This document shows positions 15,159 to 23,996 of a stretch of 64,000 bases of DNA, one piece after another. The stretch lies in contig CAWDAQ010000003.1 of the NCBI GenBank assembly GCA_963800325.1, forward strand, positions 434,001 through 498,000, written 5' to 3'. The DNA comes from CAWDAQ01 sp963800325. Lineage in GTDB: Bacteria > Actinomycetota > Actinomycetes > Actinomycetales > Dermatophilaceae. Under the pieces are notes generated by a model that worked only from the letters and a program-made list of their open reading frames with translations, was not told where the DNA came from and did not search any database. Position 1 is the first letter of the stretch. Every line of letters begins with the position of its first letter. The translations under genes and the position numbers were made by a program.

Positions 15159-18047
15159 ATGAGGCCCGCGGCCATTCTCGGTGCCATTGTCCTGTCGTTC
15201 TCGACGTTGACGGCGCTGCCGTCGCAGGCGTCCGCGGCGACCACCGGCACCGACTCGGTCCACTTCGTCGCCGCCGGCGACTGGGCGGCCTCGACGCAGA
15301 CCTCCTCCGTGCTCGACGCGACCCGCGGCTCCGGCGCCGACCTCGGCCTGGCGCTGGGTGACTTCTCGTACGGGAAGACCGGGCAGGAGAAGTCGTGGTG
15401 CGACTACGTGAAGTCGAAGGTCGGCGCGACGTTCCCGTTCGAGCTCATCAGCGGCAACCACGAGAGCAACGGCCTCAACGGGACCATCGGCGCCTTCACC
15501 TCGTGCCTGCCGAACCGGCTGCCGGGCGTCACCGGCACCTACGGCCGGCAGTGGTACGCCGACGTGCCCGCGTCCAACCCCCTGGTCCGCTTCATCATGA
15601 TCTCGCCGGGCCTGCAGTTCCCCGACGGCTACTACTCCTACGCCAAGGGCACCCCCCGGTACCAGTGGACCGCGAACGCCATCGACAGCGCCCGCGCGAC
15701 CGGCGTGCCCTGGGTGGTCGTCGGCTACCACAAGCCGTGCCTGTCGATGACCGCGGTGTCGTGCAGCTCCGGCCCGGACCTGATGAACCTCATGGCGAGC
15801 AAGAAGGTCGACCTCGTGCTGTCCGGGCACAACCACCTCTACGAGCGGACCAAGCAGCTCGCCCTGTCGGGGGCGTGCCCGCAGCTCGTGCCGGGCACGG
15901 CGAGGTCCGCGTGCGTCGCCGACGGCGACGACGCGCTCGTCCAGGGGGCCGGGACGGTGTTCGGCACGGTGGGGACCGGCGGCGCCGGGCTGCAGGGTCC
16001 GAGCACCGGCGACCCGGAGAGGCCGTACTTCGCCGCCTGGGCCGGCAAGGGGGCCAACCCGACCTGGGGCCTGCTCGACGTCACCGCCGACCGGAGCCGG
16101 CTGTCCGCCCGCTTCGTCCCGACCAGTGGCGGCAGCTTCACCGACGCGTTCACCATCACCCGCCCCGGTGGCTCGGGCACGGGCACGGTGAACGAGGTGC
16201 CGGTGGCGCGGTTCTCGGCGGCGTGTGACGCCGTCGCGTGCGGGTTCGACGGGTCGGCCTCGACCGACACCGACGGGCACGTGACCCGGTGGGCGTGGGA
16301 CTTCGGCGACGGCGCCACCGGCACCGGGCGGACCGCCTCCCACGACTACGCCGCCGCGGGCACCTACCCGGTCGCGTTGACCGTCACCGACGACACCGGC
16401 GCCACCGCCACCACCACCCACCAGGTCACCGTCACCCTGCCCGACCCGCCCCCGGCGGGCACGGGGCAGGTGGGGTTCGTGGGCGCGGACCACTCCGGGG
16501 CCGGCGCGAAGGGCCACGAGGAGGTCACCGTCCCCGCGGGAGCGTCCGCGGGGGACGTGGGCCTGTTGTTCCTGACCCGGAACGCGTCCAGGACCTGGGG
16601 CGCCCCGACCGGGATGAGCGGGTGGAGCAAGGTCGAGGAGTTCACCAACGGCGCCATCACCTCCACGGTGTGGAAGAAGACCCTCGCCGGCGGCGACGCC
16701 GGAGCCACCGTCGCGGTCGACGCGGGCTCCTACACCAAGGGCGTGCTCGCCCTGGCGGTCTACTCCGGCGCCGACCCCGCCAAGGTCACCGCCGCCACCA
16801 TCACCCACGCCGGCAGCAAGTCCACCACCCGGCACCTCTCCGCGCCGGTGGACCTGACCGGCGGGCAGGACGTGGTCACCTACTGGGCCGACAAGTCCTC
16901 GGCGACCACCACCTGGACCGCCCCGAGCGGCGTCACCCGACGCGACACCGCCACCGGCACCGGCAAGGGACGCTTCGCCTCCCTCGTCACCGACACCGAC
17001 GCCCCCCGACCCGCCGGACGCTACGGCCCCCAGACCGCCACCACCGACGCCACCAGCAGCTACGACGCCTCCTGGACCATCCCCCTCACCCCCACCGGCG
17101 ACACGGGTGGCACGGGTGGCACGGGTGGGTCGGTGAACGAGGTGCCGGTGGCGCGGTTCTCGGCGGCGTGTGACGCCGTCGCGTGCGGGTTCGACGGGTC
17201 GGCCTCGACCGACACCGACGGGCACGTGACCCGGTGGGCGTGGGACTTCGGCGACGGCGCCACCGGCACCGGGCGGACCGCCTCCCACGACTACGCCGCC
17301 GCGGGCACCTACCCGGTCGCGTTGACCGTCACCGACGACACCGGCGCCACCGCCACCACCACCCACCAGGTCACCGTCACCCTGCCCGACCCGCCCCCGG
17401 CGGGCACGGGGCAGGTGGGGTTCGTGGGCGCGGACCACTCCGGGGCCGGCGCGAAGGGCCACGAGGAGGTCACCGTCCCCGCGGGAGCGTCCGCGGGGGA
17501 CGTGGGCCTGTTGTTCCTGACCCGGAACGCGTCCAGGACCTGGGGCGCCCCGACCGGGATGAGCGGGTGGAGCAAGGTCGAGGAGTTCACCAACGGCGCC
17601 ATCACCTCCACGGTGTGGAAGAAGACCCTCGCCGGCGGCGACGCCGGAGCCACCGTCGCGGTCGACGCGGGCTCCTACACCAAGGGCGTGCTCGCCCTGG
17701 CGGTCTACTCCGGCGCCGACCCCGCCAAGGTCACCGCCGCCACCATCACCCACGCCGGCAGCAAGTCCACCACCCGGCACCTCTCCGCGCCGGTGGACCT
17801 GACCGGCGGGCAGGACGTGGTCACCTACTGGGCCGACAAGTCCTCGGCGACCACCACCTGGACCGCCCCGAGCGGCGTCACCCGACGCGACACCGCCACC
17901 GGCACCGGCAAGGGACGCTTCGCCTCCCTCGTCACCGACACCGACGCCCCCCGACCCGCCGGACGCTACGGCCCCCAGACCGCCACCACCGACGCCACCA
18001 GCAGCTACGACGCCTCCTGGACCATCCCCCTCACCCCCACCAGCTAG
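15159..18047 (+). CDS. Secreted purple-acid-phosphatase-like metallophosphoesterase with PKD and terminal modules
   Basis: A 962-residue exported protein. The signal peptide is ~1-29 (ends PSQASAA). The catalytic domain (~30-335) shows all purple acid phosphatase/calcineurin metal motifs in order: AAGDWA, LALGDFSY (GDxxY), SGNHES (GNH), VVGYHKP (VxxH) and LSGHNHLYER (GHxH). It should hydrolyse phosphate esters outside the cell with a dinuclear metal centre. Then come PKD (~340-428), a 205-residue module, PKD and a second module ending LTPTS. ATG 15159 has AAAGGGG 7 bases upstream. It shares its C-terminal half, almost base for base, with the divergent CotH-type gene. Confidence 0.9.
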   Translation: MRPAAILGAIVLSFSTLTALPSQASAATTGTDSVHFVAAGDWAASTQTSSVLDATRGSGADLGLALGDFSYGKTGQEKSWCDYVKSKVGATFPFELISGNHESNGLNGTIGAFTSCLPNRLPGVTGTYGRQWYADVPASNPLVRFIMISPGLQFPDGYYSYAKGTPRYQWTANAIDSARATGVPWVVVGYHKPCLSMTAVSCSSGPDLMNLMASKKVDLVLSGHNHLYERTKQLALSGACPQLVPGTARSACVADGDDALVQGAGTVFGTVGTGGAGLQGPSTGDPERPYFAAWAGKGANPTWGLLDVTADRSRLSARFVPTSGGSFTDAFTITRPGGSGTGTVNEVPVARFSAACDAVACGFDGSASTDTDGHVTRWAWDFGDGATGTGRTASHDYAAAGTYPVALTVTDDTGATATTTHQVTVTLPDPPPAGTGQVGFVGADHSGAGAKGHEEVTVPAGASAGDVGLLFLTRNASRTWGAPTGMSGWSKVEEFTNGAITSTVWKKTLAGGDAGATVAVDAGSYTKGVLALAVYSGADPAKVTAATITHAGSKSTTRHLSAPVDLTGGQDVVTYWADKSSATTTWTAPSGVTRRDTATGTGKGRFASLVTDTDAPRPAGRYGPQTATTDATSSYDASWTIPLTPTGDTGGTGGTGGSVNEVPVARFSAACDAVACGFDGSASTDTDGHVTRWAWDFGDGATGTGRTASHDYAAAGTYPVALTVTDDTGATATTTHQVTVTLPDPPPAGTGQVGFVGADHSGAGAKGHEEVTVPAGASAGDVGLLFLTRNASRTWGAPTGMSGWSKVEEFTNGAITSTVWKKTLAGGDAGATVAVDAGSYTKGVLALAVYSGADPAKVTAATITHAGSKSTTRHLSAPVDLTGGQDVVTYWADKSSATTTWTAPSGVTRRDTATGTGKGRFASLVTDTDAPRPAGRYGPQTATTDATSSYDASWTIPLTPTS
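16171..18045. repeat. Inverted-repeat arm 2: tandem PKD+module units of the phosphatase gene
   Basis: Two direct units (~16190-17098 and ~17133-18044), each encoding PKD plus the 205-residue module, apparently identical in most positions. The same DNA in inverted orientation makes up 10712-12330. The Gly/Thr linkers between units are made of GGCACGGGT-type short repeats. Such arms are substrates for unequal crossing-over, gene conversion and inversion. Confidence 0.85.
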
Positions 18048-18071
18048 ACCCCACCCCCCCACCAGGGACCT

Positions 18072-18108
18072 GGGGGCACCCGCAGGAACCTATCCCGCAG
18101 GTGCCCCC
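18072..18108. terminator. Imperfect 15-bp hairpin after the phosphatase gene
   Basis: GGGGGCACCCGCAGG (18072-18086) pairs with CCCGCAGGTGCCCCC (18094-18108) with two mismatches and a 7-base loop. It starts 24 bases after the stop at 18047, consistent with an intrinsic terminator. Confidence 0.6.
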
Positions 18109-18258
18109 GGCCCGCGTGAGTGGCCTCGAACAGCCCGCCCCGGACACCCGGAGGCGGGCTCTCGTGGCTCCCCACGGCGGGCCCGGGCGACGGAGGCTCC
18201 TCGGTGTGGGCCCGTGCGCCGGCAGGGCGAGGCGCCGCGAGCACCGGCGACAGTGGCC

Positions 18259-18286
18259 GTGACCGGCGGCATCTGCCGCCGGTCAC
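18259..18286. terminator. Perfect 13-bp palindromic hairpin
   Basis: GTGACCGGCGGCA and TGCCGCCGGTCAC are perfect reverse complements around a 2-base centre. It belongs to the GGCGGCA-NN-TGCCGCC family also found at 3539 and 10609, in each case between convergent genes. Confidence 0.55.
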
Positions 18287-18511
18287 GACGACGTCCGCCG
18301 GCGTGCGGGCCGACGGCGCCACGCCGGGATTCCCCGGCCACTCACCGGGAGCAGGGGGAAGGCCGTCGACGCGGGCGATGGGGCCGTACGCGGTCGCGCG
18401 GGGTTGACGCGCACCGGTACCTCGTGGCCGCTCACGCGGGTGGGGCCGGCGCCGCGGTGGTCGTTCCGCGGCACCGGCCCCATCCGGTGTGGTCCACCTC
18501 CCCCCGGAGGG

Positions 18512-21500
18512 TCAGCTCGCGGGCGGGAGGGTGATCGACCACATGACGGCCTTCTGGGACTTCGCGTTCGTCGTCGCGGTCAACCCCCCGGCCTCGCCCG
18601 CCGGCAGCGGACCCGCCGAGTCGCCCACCACCAGCCCGTACCGGCCCGAGGACCCCGTCCCGGTCGCCTCGTCGCGCACCGTCACCCCCTCCGGCGCCGT
18701 CCACGAGTCCGTCGAGGTCGACTTGTCACTCCACAGCGACACCAGCCAGTCCCCCGCCGCCGCCGACACCCTCGGCGTCACGTGCTCCGCGGTCCCGGAG
18801 TCCACCGAGTGCACCGCCGCCACCCTGCCGGCGTCCACCCCCCGGTAGACCACCAACGACAGCAACGCCTTGGAGTACGAGTCGTTGTCCAACCGCACCG
18901 TGCCACCCAGGTCCTGCGCCGTGGCCACCTTAGACCACACCGTCGAGGTCACCGACACGTTCGTCACCGACCCCAGCTGCGACCAGCCCCCGAGCCCACT
19001 CGGACCCGTCCACGTCGAGGACGACCCCTTGCCCAGCACCAGCACCAACGTGTCCCCGGCCCTCGTGCCCGAGGGCACGTCCACCTGCTTCACCCTCGAG
19101 GCACCCGACCCCGAGTGCACCGCACCCACGAACGACACCGGACTGGCCGGCACCGACACCGACACCTCGTGCGAGACCGAGTCCCTCGCCCCACCGTCAT
19201 CGGTCACCGTCAACGTCACCGTGTACGACCCCGACGCCACGAACACGTGATCCGGCGACGCACCCGACCCACTCGACCCGTCACCGAAGTCCCACGCGTA
19301 CTTCACCACCGACCCGTCCGAGTCAGCCGACGCCGACCCGTCGAAAGAACACCCACCCTGGTCACCACACGAGGACGCAAACCCCGCCGACGGCGCCACA
19401 TTCGGCTCCGGCGCCGACGCGGGCGGGAGGGTGATCGACCACATGACGGCCTTCTGGGACTTCGCGTTCGTCGTCGCGGTCAACCCCCCGGCCTCGCCCG
19501 CCGGCAGCGGACCCGCCGAGTCGCCCACCACCAGCCCGTACCGGCCCGAGGACCCCGTCCCGGTCGCCTCGTCGCGCACCGTCACCCCCTCCGGCGCCGT
19601 CCACGAGTCCGTCGAGGTCGACTTGTCACTCCACAGCGACACCAGCCAGTCCCCCGCCGCCGCCGACACCCTCGGCGTCACGTGCTCCGCGGTCCCGGAG
19701 TCCACCGAGTGCACCGCCGCCACCCTGCCGGCGTCCACCCCCCGGTAGACCACCAACGACAGCAACGCCTTGGAGTACGAGTCGTTGTCCAACCGCACCG
19801 TGCCACCCAGGTCCTGCGCCGTGGCCACCTTAGACCACACCGTCGAGGTCACCGACACGTTCGTCACCGACCCCAGCTGCGACCAGCCCCCGAGCCCACT
19901 CGGACCCGTCCACGTCGAGGACGACCCCTTGCCCAGCACCAGCACCAACGTGTCCCCGGCCCTCGTGCCCGAGGGCACGTCCACCTGCTTCACCCTCGAG
20001 GCACCCGACCCCGAGTGCACCGCACCCACGAACGACACCGGACTGGCCGGCACCGACACCGACACCTCGTGCGAGACCGAGTCCCTCGCCCCACCGTCAT
20101 CGGTCACCGTCAACGTCACCGTGTACGACCCCGACGCCACGAACACGTGATCCGGCGACGCACCCGACCCACTCGACCCGTCACCGAAGTCCCACGCGTA
20201 CTTCACCACCGACCCGTCCGAGTCAGCCGACGCCGACCCGTCGAAAGAACACCCACCCTGGTCACCACACGAGGACGCAAACCCCGCCGACGGCGCCACA
20301 TTCGGCTCCGGCGCCGACGCGGGCGGGAGGGTGATCGACCACATGACGGCCTTCTGGGACTTCGCGTTCGTCGTCGCGGTCAACCCCCCGGCCTCGCCCG
20401 CCGGCAGCGGACCCGCCGAGTCGCCCACCACCAGCCCGTACCGGCCCGAGGACCCCGTCCCGGTCGCCTCGTCGCGCACCGTCACCCCCTCCGGCGCCGT
20501 CCACGAGTCCGTCGAGGTCGACTTGTCACTCCACAGCGACACCAGCCAGTCCCCCGCCGCCGCCGACACCCTCGGCGTCACGTGCTCCGCGGTCCCGGAG
20601 TCCACCGAGTGCACCGCCGCCACCCTGCCGGCGTCCACCCCCCGGTAGACCACCAACGACAGCAACGCCTTGGAGTACGAGTCGTTGTCCAACCGCACCG
20701 TGCCACCCAGGTCCTGCGCCGTGGCCACCTTAGACCACACCGTCGAGGTCACCGACACGTTCGTCACCGACCCCAGCTGCGACCAGCCCCCGAGCCCACT
20801 CGGACCCGTCCACGTCGAGGACGACCCCTTGCCCAGCACCAGCACCAACGTGTCCCCGGCCCTCGTGCCCGAGGGCACGTCCACCTGCTTCACCCTCGAG
20901 GCACCCGACCCCGAGTGCACCGCACCCACGAACGACACCGGACTGGCCGGCACCGACACCGACACCTCGTGCGAGACCGAGTCCCTCGCCCCACCGTCAT
21001 CGGTCACCGTCAACGTCACCGTGTACGACCCCGACGCCACGAACACGTGATCCGGCGACGCACCCGACCCACTCGACCCGTCACCGAAGTCCCACGCGTA
21101 CTTCACCACCGACCCGTCCGAGTCAGCCGACGCCGACCCGTCGAAAGAACACCCACCCTGGTCACCACACGAGGACGCAAACCCCGCCACCGGCGCCTGG
21201 TTCGGCTCCGGCTCGGAGCGGAGGAACATCGACGTGGACCGCCAGTCGACGCCGTCCCGGGACGGGCCGCTGACGCCCGTCCGCGACCCGGTGACGGTGC
21301 CGTGGTCGAAGGCGACCTTCCAGAGGTTGCCGTCGCTGCGGGTCGAGTAGTACAGCGTCGAGCCGACCGCGAACATCCCGCCCACGTCGCCGAAGCGCAC
21401 CGAGCTCGGCACGTCCGTCGTCGTCTCGTCGACGATCCCGCTGTCGGGCGAGAACCAGCGCGAGTGCATCGTGCTGTCGTCGTAGAGGGTGTAGTACAGC

Positions 21501-23740
21501 CGTCCGCCCGAGTAGAGCATCCCGGTGACGTTGGACATCTGCCCGTACAAGGACGGCACGTTCCCGTCGAAGGTCCCGCCGAGGTGGTTGTCGACGTCCT
21601 TCCAGTACGGGTCGTGGTACGGGTTGATCTTCGTCGCCGGCCCGAAGGACTCACCGTCGAAGCCGCGCGAGTAGAGGAAGCCGTCGGTCTTGCCGTAGAA
21701 GACCGTGCTGCCCACCATGAACGCGCCCCGGGTGTGGCCCCAGTCGTTCCCGCCGATGCCGGCCGCGGTCCGCGAGCCCGCCGAGCTCCCCGTGAAGGAG
21801 GCCTGGTCCAGGGGGCCGCTGCCGCCGCCGGAGGATCCGGACACGTCGGTCCGGAGGATCTCGATGGCGTCGACGAGCGGGTGGTTGGCGGAGCCGTGCC
21901 CGAAGTTGATGTTGACGGTCCCGTCGCTGGTCAGCTTGAACGAGCGCATGGTCCCGGTCTGGTCGCCGACCGCCTTGACGATGTCGAAGTTCGACAGGAC
22001 CCGGTGGCCGTCGATGCCGACGTTGAACACGCGCGCCCCGACCGTGCTCGTGCCCGGCGGCCGGTTGGCGAAGTAGAGCCGCACCCGCAGCGGCGTCCCG
22101 GACTTGACCGGGAAGGACCACTTCATCTCCGGCTTGGCCTTCGGGTCCCACCGGTCGCGGTCGAAGACGGCCCACGGCGTGCTCGCGGGGACCTTCGAGT
22201 CGACCTTCTGGATCGGGGGCCACGGCCCGCCCGAGTTGCTGCCGGTGGTGCGCAGCGGGTTGGTCGCCCCCGAGTCGTCGCTCCAGTCCGGTCCGCCGTC
22301 GAGGCTCTGCAGGGCCGGGCCGCCGGCGTTGACGCGGTAGAGGACGTTGCTCGCGGCGGTGTCCCGGGCCCCACCCAGGTAGACCGTGCCGGGCAGCGTG
22401 GCCGTCGTCGTCGGGGCGACCGTGTCACCCGTGTAGGGGAAGAAGACGACCTTGGGCCGCTTGTACTCGAAGTTGCCCACCCAGTCGGTGTTGGAGCCGA
22501 CGTAGACCCCGTCGGAGGTCGCGAGGATCGCGTAGACGGCCTTGCCCGGGGGGTTGCGTCCCGGGTTCCACTTCAGCGGGCGGCCGCTGACCGGGTCGAG
22601 CGCGGCGAGCCCCGGCCGCGGCACGGCGCCCTCGCGGGGCGCGTCGACGCCGAGCGGGTTGTTCGACCACCGGGCGTGGCCGCCGACGAAGACCGCGTCG
22701 TCGGTGACCGCGACCCCCCACATCGTGTCGCCGCCGGCCTGGTTGATCCACGTCGGCTGGACGTCCGTGCCGGTCGCGCCGGTCTCGAACCGGCTCGTCG
22801 CGTCGCACAGGCTCCCCCGCACGCCGCCCCCGGTCGCGTTGACGACGAAGTAGGAGCCGTCCGGGGAGAAGGCGACGCCGCGGGTGTAGCCGTCGAAGGC
22901 CCAGTTGTAGCAGTACGGCGAGTAGCGCGACGTCGCCCAGTCGGTGCGAACCTTCGCCGAGGAGCCGGTGAGGTCGATGACGGCAAGCTGGTCGCGGAGC
23001 AGGCCGTCGGCGGTCTTGAAGTTGCCGGTGACGGCCATCTGCGAGCCGTCGGGGGTGACGTCGAAGGACCACGGCCCGATCCACCCCTGGGCTCCGCTGC
23101 CGGAGTCGTTGTGGTGGCCGGCGAGCTGGACGTCGACGAACGGGTCGAGCGCCCCGGTCGTCGCGTCCAGCGAGGCCAGCCCGGCGTGGCTCATCCCGCC
23201 GACGTGGGCGAAGAACCCGGCGAGGTAGAGCCGGTTTCCCCGCTTGACGAGGTCGTTGACGCCGCCGTAGTCGAAGGACGGCGGGGTGAAGGAGGGCACG
23301 ACCTTGCTCGTGTCGAGGTCGACGAGGGCGACGAACTGCGACGCCGAACCGCTCACGGTGGAGAAGTCACCGCCGATGTAGACCGTGTGGTCGTTCGGAC
23401 CGGGGACGACGGTCCGGACCTCGCCGTCGACGGTGGGCGCGAAGGAGGTCAGCGTGCCGGTGGCGGGGTCGAACGCGGCGACGTGGTCGCGGGTCGTGCC
23501 GTCGACGCTGGTGAAGTGCCCGACGATCACGGTCTTGCCGCCGACGCGTGCGATGCCCCGGACGTCACCGTCGTCGACCGAGGGCGTGGCCGCCGACGGC
23601 ACGGCGCTCGGGATGGCCCCGGCGCTCGGCGCCGTCGCCGACCGCTGCGTGGCGCTCGCCGACGGGGTCGACACGGCGGGCGTGGCGACGGCGGACACGG
23701 CGGCGACCGCGAGCGCAGCCACGACTCTGCGAAGCTTCAT
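18512..23740 (-). CDS. Giant secreted beta-propeller / malectin / PKD repeat protein (adhesin-like)
   Basis: A 1,742-residue exported protein. Signal peptide ~1-31 (AVSTPSASA). Residues ~45-480 form repeated blades such as GGKTVIVGHFTSVDGTTRDHVAAF and VFVGGHARWSNNP, as in Delta-60/propeller proteins. A malectin-like carbohydrate-binding domain follows (~515-633; RVFNVGIDGHRVLSNFDI, SANHPLVDAIEIL), then a second blade-like region (~650-840). Three 300-residue units of PKD (~85) plus the ~205-residue terminal module end the protein (LPPAS). No enzyme motif, sorting signal or C-terminal helix is visible, so a polysaccharide-binding matrix or adhesion role is inferred. The ATG at 23740 starts the signal peptide; the frame stays open upstream but overlaps the divergent GT2 gene. 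Confidence 0.85.
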   Translation of the reverse strand: MKLRRVVAALAVAAVSAVATPAVSTPSASATQRSATAPSAGAIPSAVPSAATPSVDDGDVRGIARVGGKTVIVGHFTSVDGTTRDHVAAFDPATGTLTSFAPTVDGEVRTVVPGPNDHTVYIGGDFSTVSGSASQFVALVDLDTSKVVPSFTPPSFDYGGVNDLVKRGNRLYLAGFFAHVGGMSHAGLASLDATTGALDPFVDVQLAGHHNDSGSGAQGWIGPWSFDVTPDGSQMAVTGNFKTADGLLRDQLAVIDLTGSSAKVRTDWATSRYSPYCYNWAFDGYTRGVAFSPDGSYFVVNATGGGVRGSLCDATSRFETGATGTDVQPTWINQAGGDTMWGVAVTDDAVFVGGHARWSNNPLGVDAPREGAVPRPGLAALDPVSGRPLKWNPGRNPPGKAVYAILATSDGVYVGSNTDWVGNFEYKRPKVVFFPYTGDTVAPTTTATLPGTVYLGGARDTAASNVLYRVNAGGPALQSLDGGPDWSDDSGATNPLRTTGSNSGGPWPPIQKVDSKVPASTPWAVFDRDRWDPKAKPEMKWSFPVKSGTPLRVRLYFANRPPGTSTVGARVFNVGIDGHRVLSNFDIVKAVGDQTGTMRSFKLTSDGTVNINFGHGSANHPLVDAIEILRTDVSGSSGGGSGPLDQASFTGSSAGSRTAAGIGGNDWGHTRGAFMVGSTVFYGKTDGFLYSRGFDGESFGPATKINPYHDPYWKDVDNHLGGTFDGNVPSLYGQMSNVTGMLYSGGRLYYTLYDDSTMHSRWFSPDSGIVDETTTDVPSSVRFGDVGGMFAVGSTLYYSTRSDGNLWKVAFDHGTVTGSRTGVSGPSRDGVDWRSTSMFLRSEPEPNQAPVAGFASSCGDQGGCSFDGSASADSDGSVVKYAWDFGDGSSGSGASPDHVFVASGSYTVTLTVTDDGGARDSVSHEVSVSVPASPVSFVGAVHSGSGASRVKQVDVPSGTRAGDTLVLVLGKGSSSTWTGPSGLGGWSQLGSVTNVSVTSTVWSKVATAQDLGGTVRLDNDSYSKALLSLVVYRGVDAGRVAAVHSVDSGTAEHVTPRVSAAAGDWLVSLWSDKSTSTDSWTAPEGVTVRDEATGTGSSGRYGLVVGDSAGPLPAGEAGGLTATTNAKSQKAVMWSITLPPASAPEPNVAPSAGFASSCGDQGGCSFDGSASADSDGSVVKYAWDFGDGSSGSGASPDHVFVASGSYTVTLTVTDDGGARDSVSHEVSVSVPASPVSFVGAVHSGSGASRVKQVDVPSGTRAGDTLVLVLGKGSSSTWTGPSGLGGWSQLGSVTNVSVTSTVWSKVATAQDLGGTVRLDNDSYSKALLSLVVYRGVDAGRVAAVHSVDSGTAEHVTPRVSAAAGDWLVSLWSDKSTSTDSWTAPEGVTVRDEATGTGSSGRYGLVVGDSAGPLPAGEAGGLTATTNAKSQKAVMWSITLPPASAPEPNVAPSAGFASSCGDQGGCSFDGSASADSDGSVVKYAWDFGDGSSGSGASPDHVFVASGSYTVTLTVTDDGGARDSVSHEVSVSVPASPVSFVGAVHSGSGASRVKQVDVPSGTRAGDTLVLVLGKGSSSTWTGPSGLGGWSQLGSVTNVSVTSTVWSKVATAQDLGGTVRLDNDSYSKALLSLVVYRGVDAGRVAAVHSVDSGTAEHVTPRVSAAAGDWLVSLWSDKSTSTDSWTAPEGVTVRDEATGTGSSGRYGLVVGDSAGPLPAGEAGGLTATTNAKSQKAVMWSITLPPAS
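18518..21188. repeat. 900-bp tandem repeat, ~2.97 copies
   Basis: Units start at 18518, 19418 and 20318; the sequence returns base for base every 900 bases until it diverges at ~21188. Each unit encodes one PKD domain and one 205-residue module in the minus-strand gene. I saw no differences between copies, which implies recent duplication or ongoing homogenisation. Copy number would be vulnerable to assembly collapse. Confidence 0.93.
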
Positions 23741-23921
23741 GCTGACCTCAACTCCCCTGACGCGCGGGCCGCGACTCTGAGGGCGACGTGGCGCGGTCTC
23801 GATCGTGACATGCAAGGCGTCGGGTTCGTGGCGGTTTCGGGGAGGTTGAACCGTCCGATGCTTCCTGTCTCGCCCTGGTAACCGCTGGTTCGCCCGTTTA
23901 GGGGTGAAACACCCGGCCGGT

Positions 23922-23931
23922 GACCTAGAGT
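23922..23931 (+). promoter_or_regulatory. Candidate -10 element GACCTAGAGT
   Basis: TAGAGT fits TAnnnT and lies 65 bases before the ATG at 23997, the same distance as the copy at 9749. It is part of the recurring GACCTAnnnT pattern. Confidence 0.35.
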
Positions 23932-23996
23932 CGGCACCGTGCCGGACGGGGGTGTGCGGGGCTCCCCGCCCGCGGCGACACGAGAGGAGCCCGACG

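Larger units (their letters stand above)
18048..18511. other. 464-base intergenic region between convergent giant genes
   Basis: No supported gene. It contains the hairpins described at 18072-18108 and 18259-18286, which would terminate transcription from both sides. Short open frames exist on both strands but have no coding signature. Confidence 0.7.

Noticed and set aside
10712..18045. Composite transposon bounded by inverted repeats
   Set aside because: The inverted arms are coding modules of two genes; there is no transposase and no target-site duplication was seen.
11586..18062. Open frame of over 2,000 codons on the minus strand across the phosphatase gene
   Set aside because: Antisense/out-of-frame shadow; repeats of GGG/RRR-rich sequence mirror the repeat DNA of the true genes.
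18518..21188. Possible CRISPR array
   Set aside because: Repeat units are 900 bases, contiguous, coding and without spacers.
18404..23881. 1,800-codon plus-strand open frame opposite the propeller protein
   Set aside because: Low-complexity Arg/His/Val translation and exact antisense of the repeat units; no start context or signal peptide.
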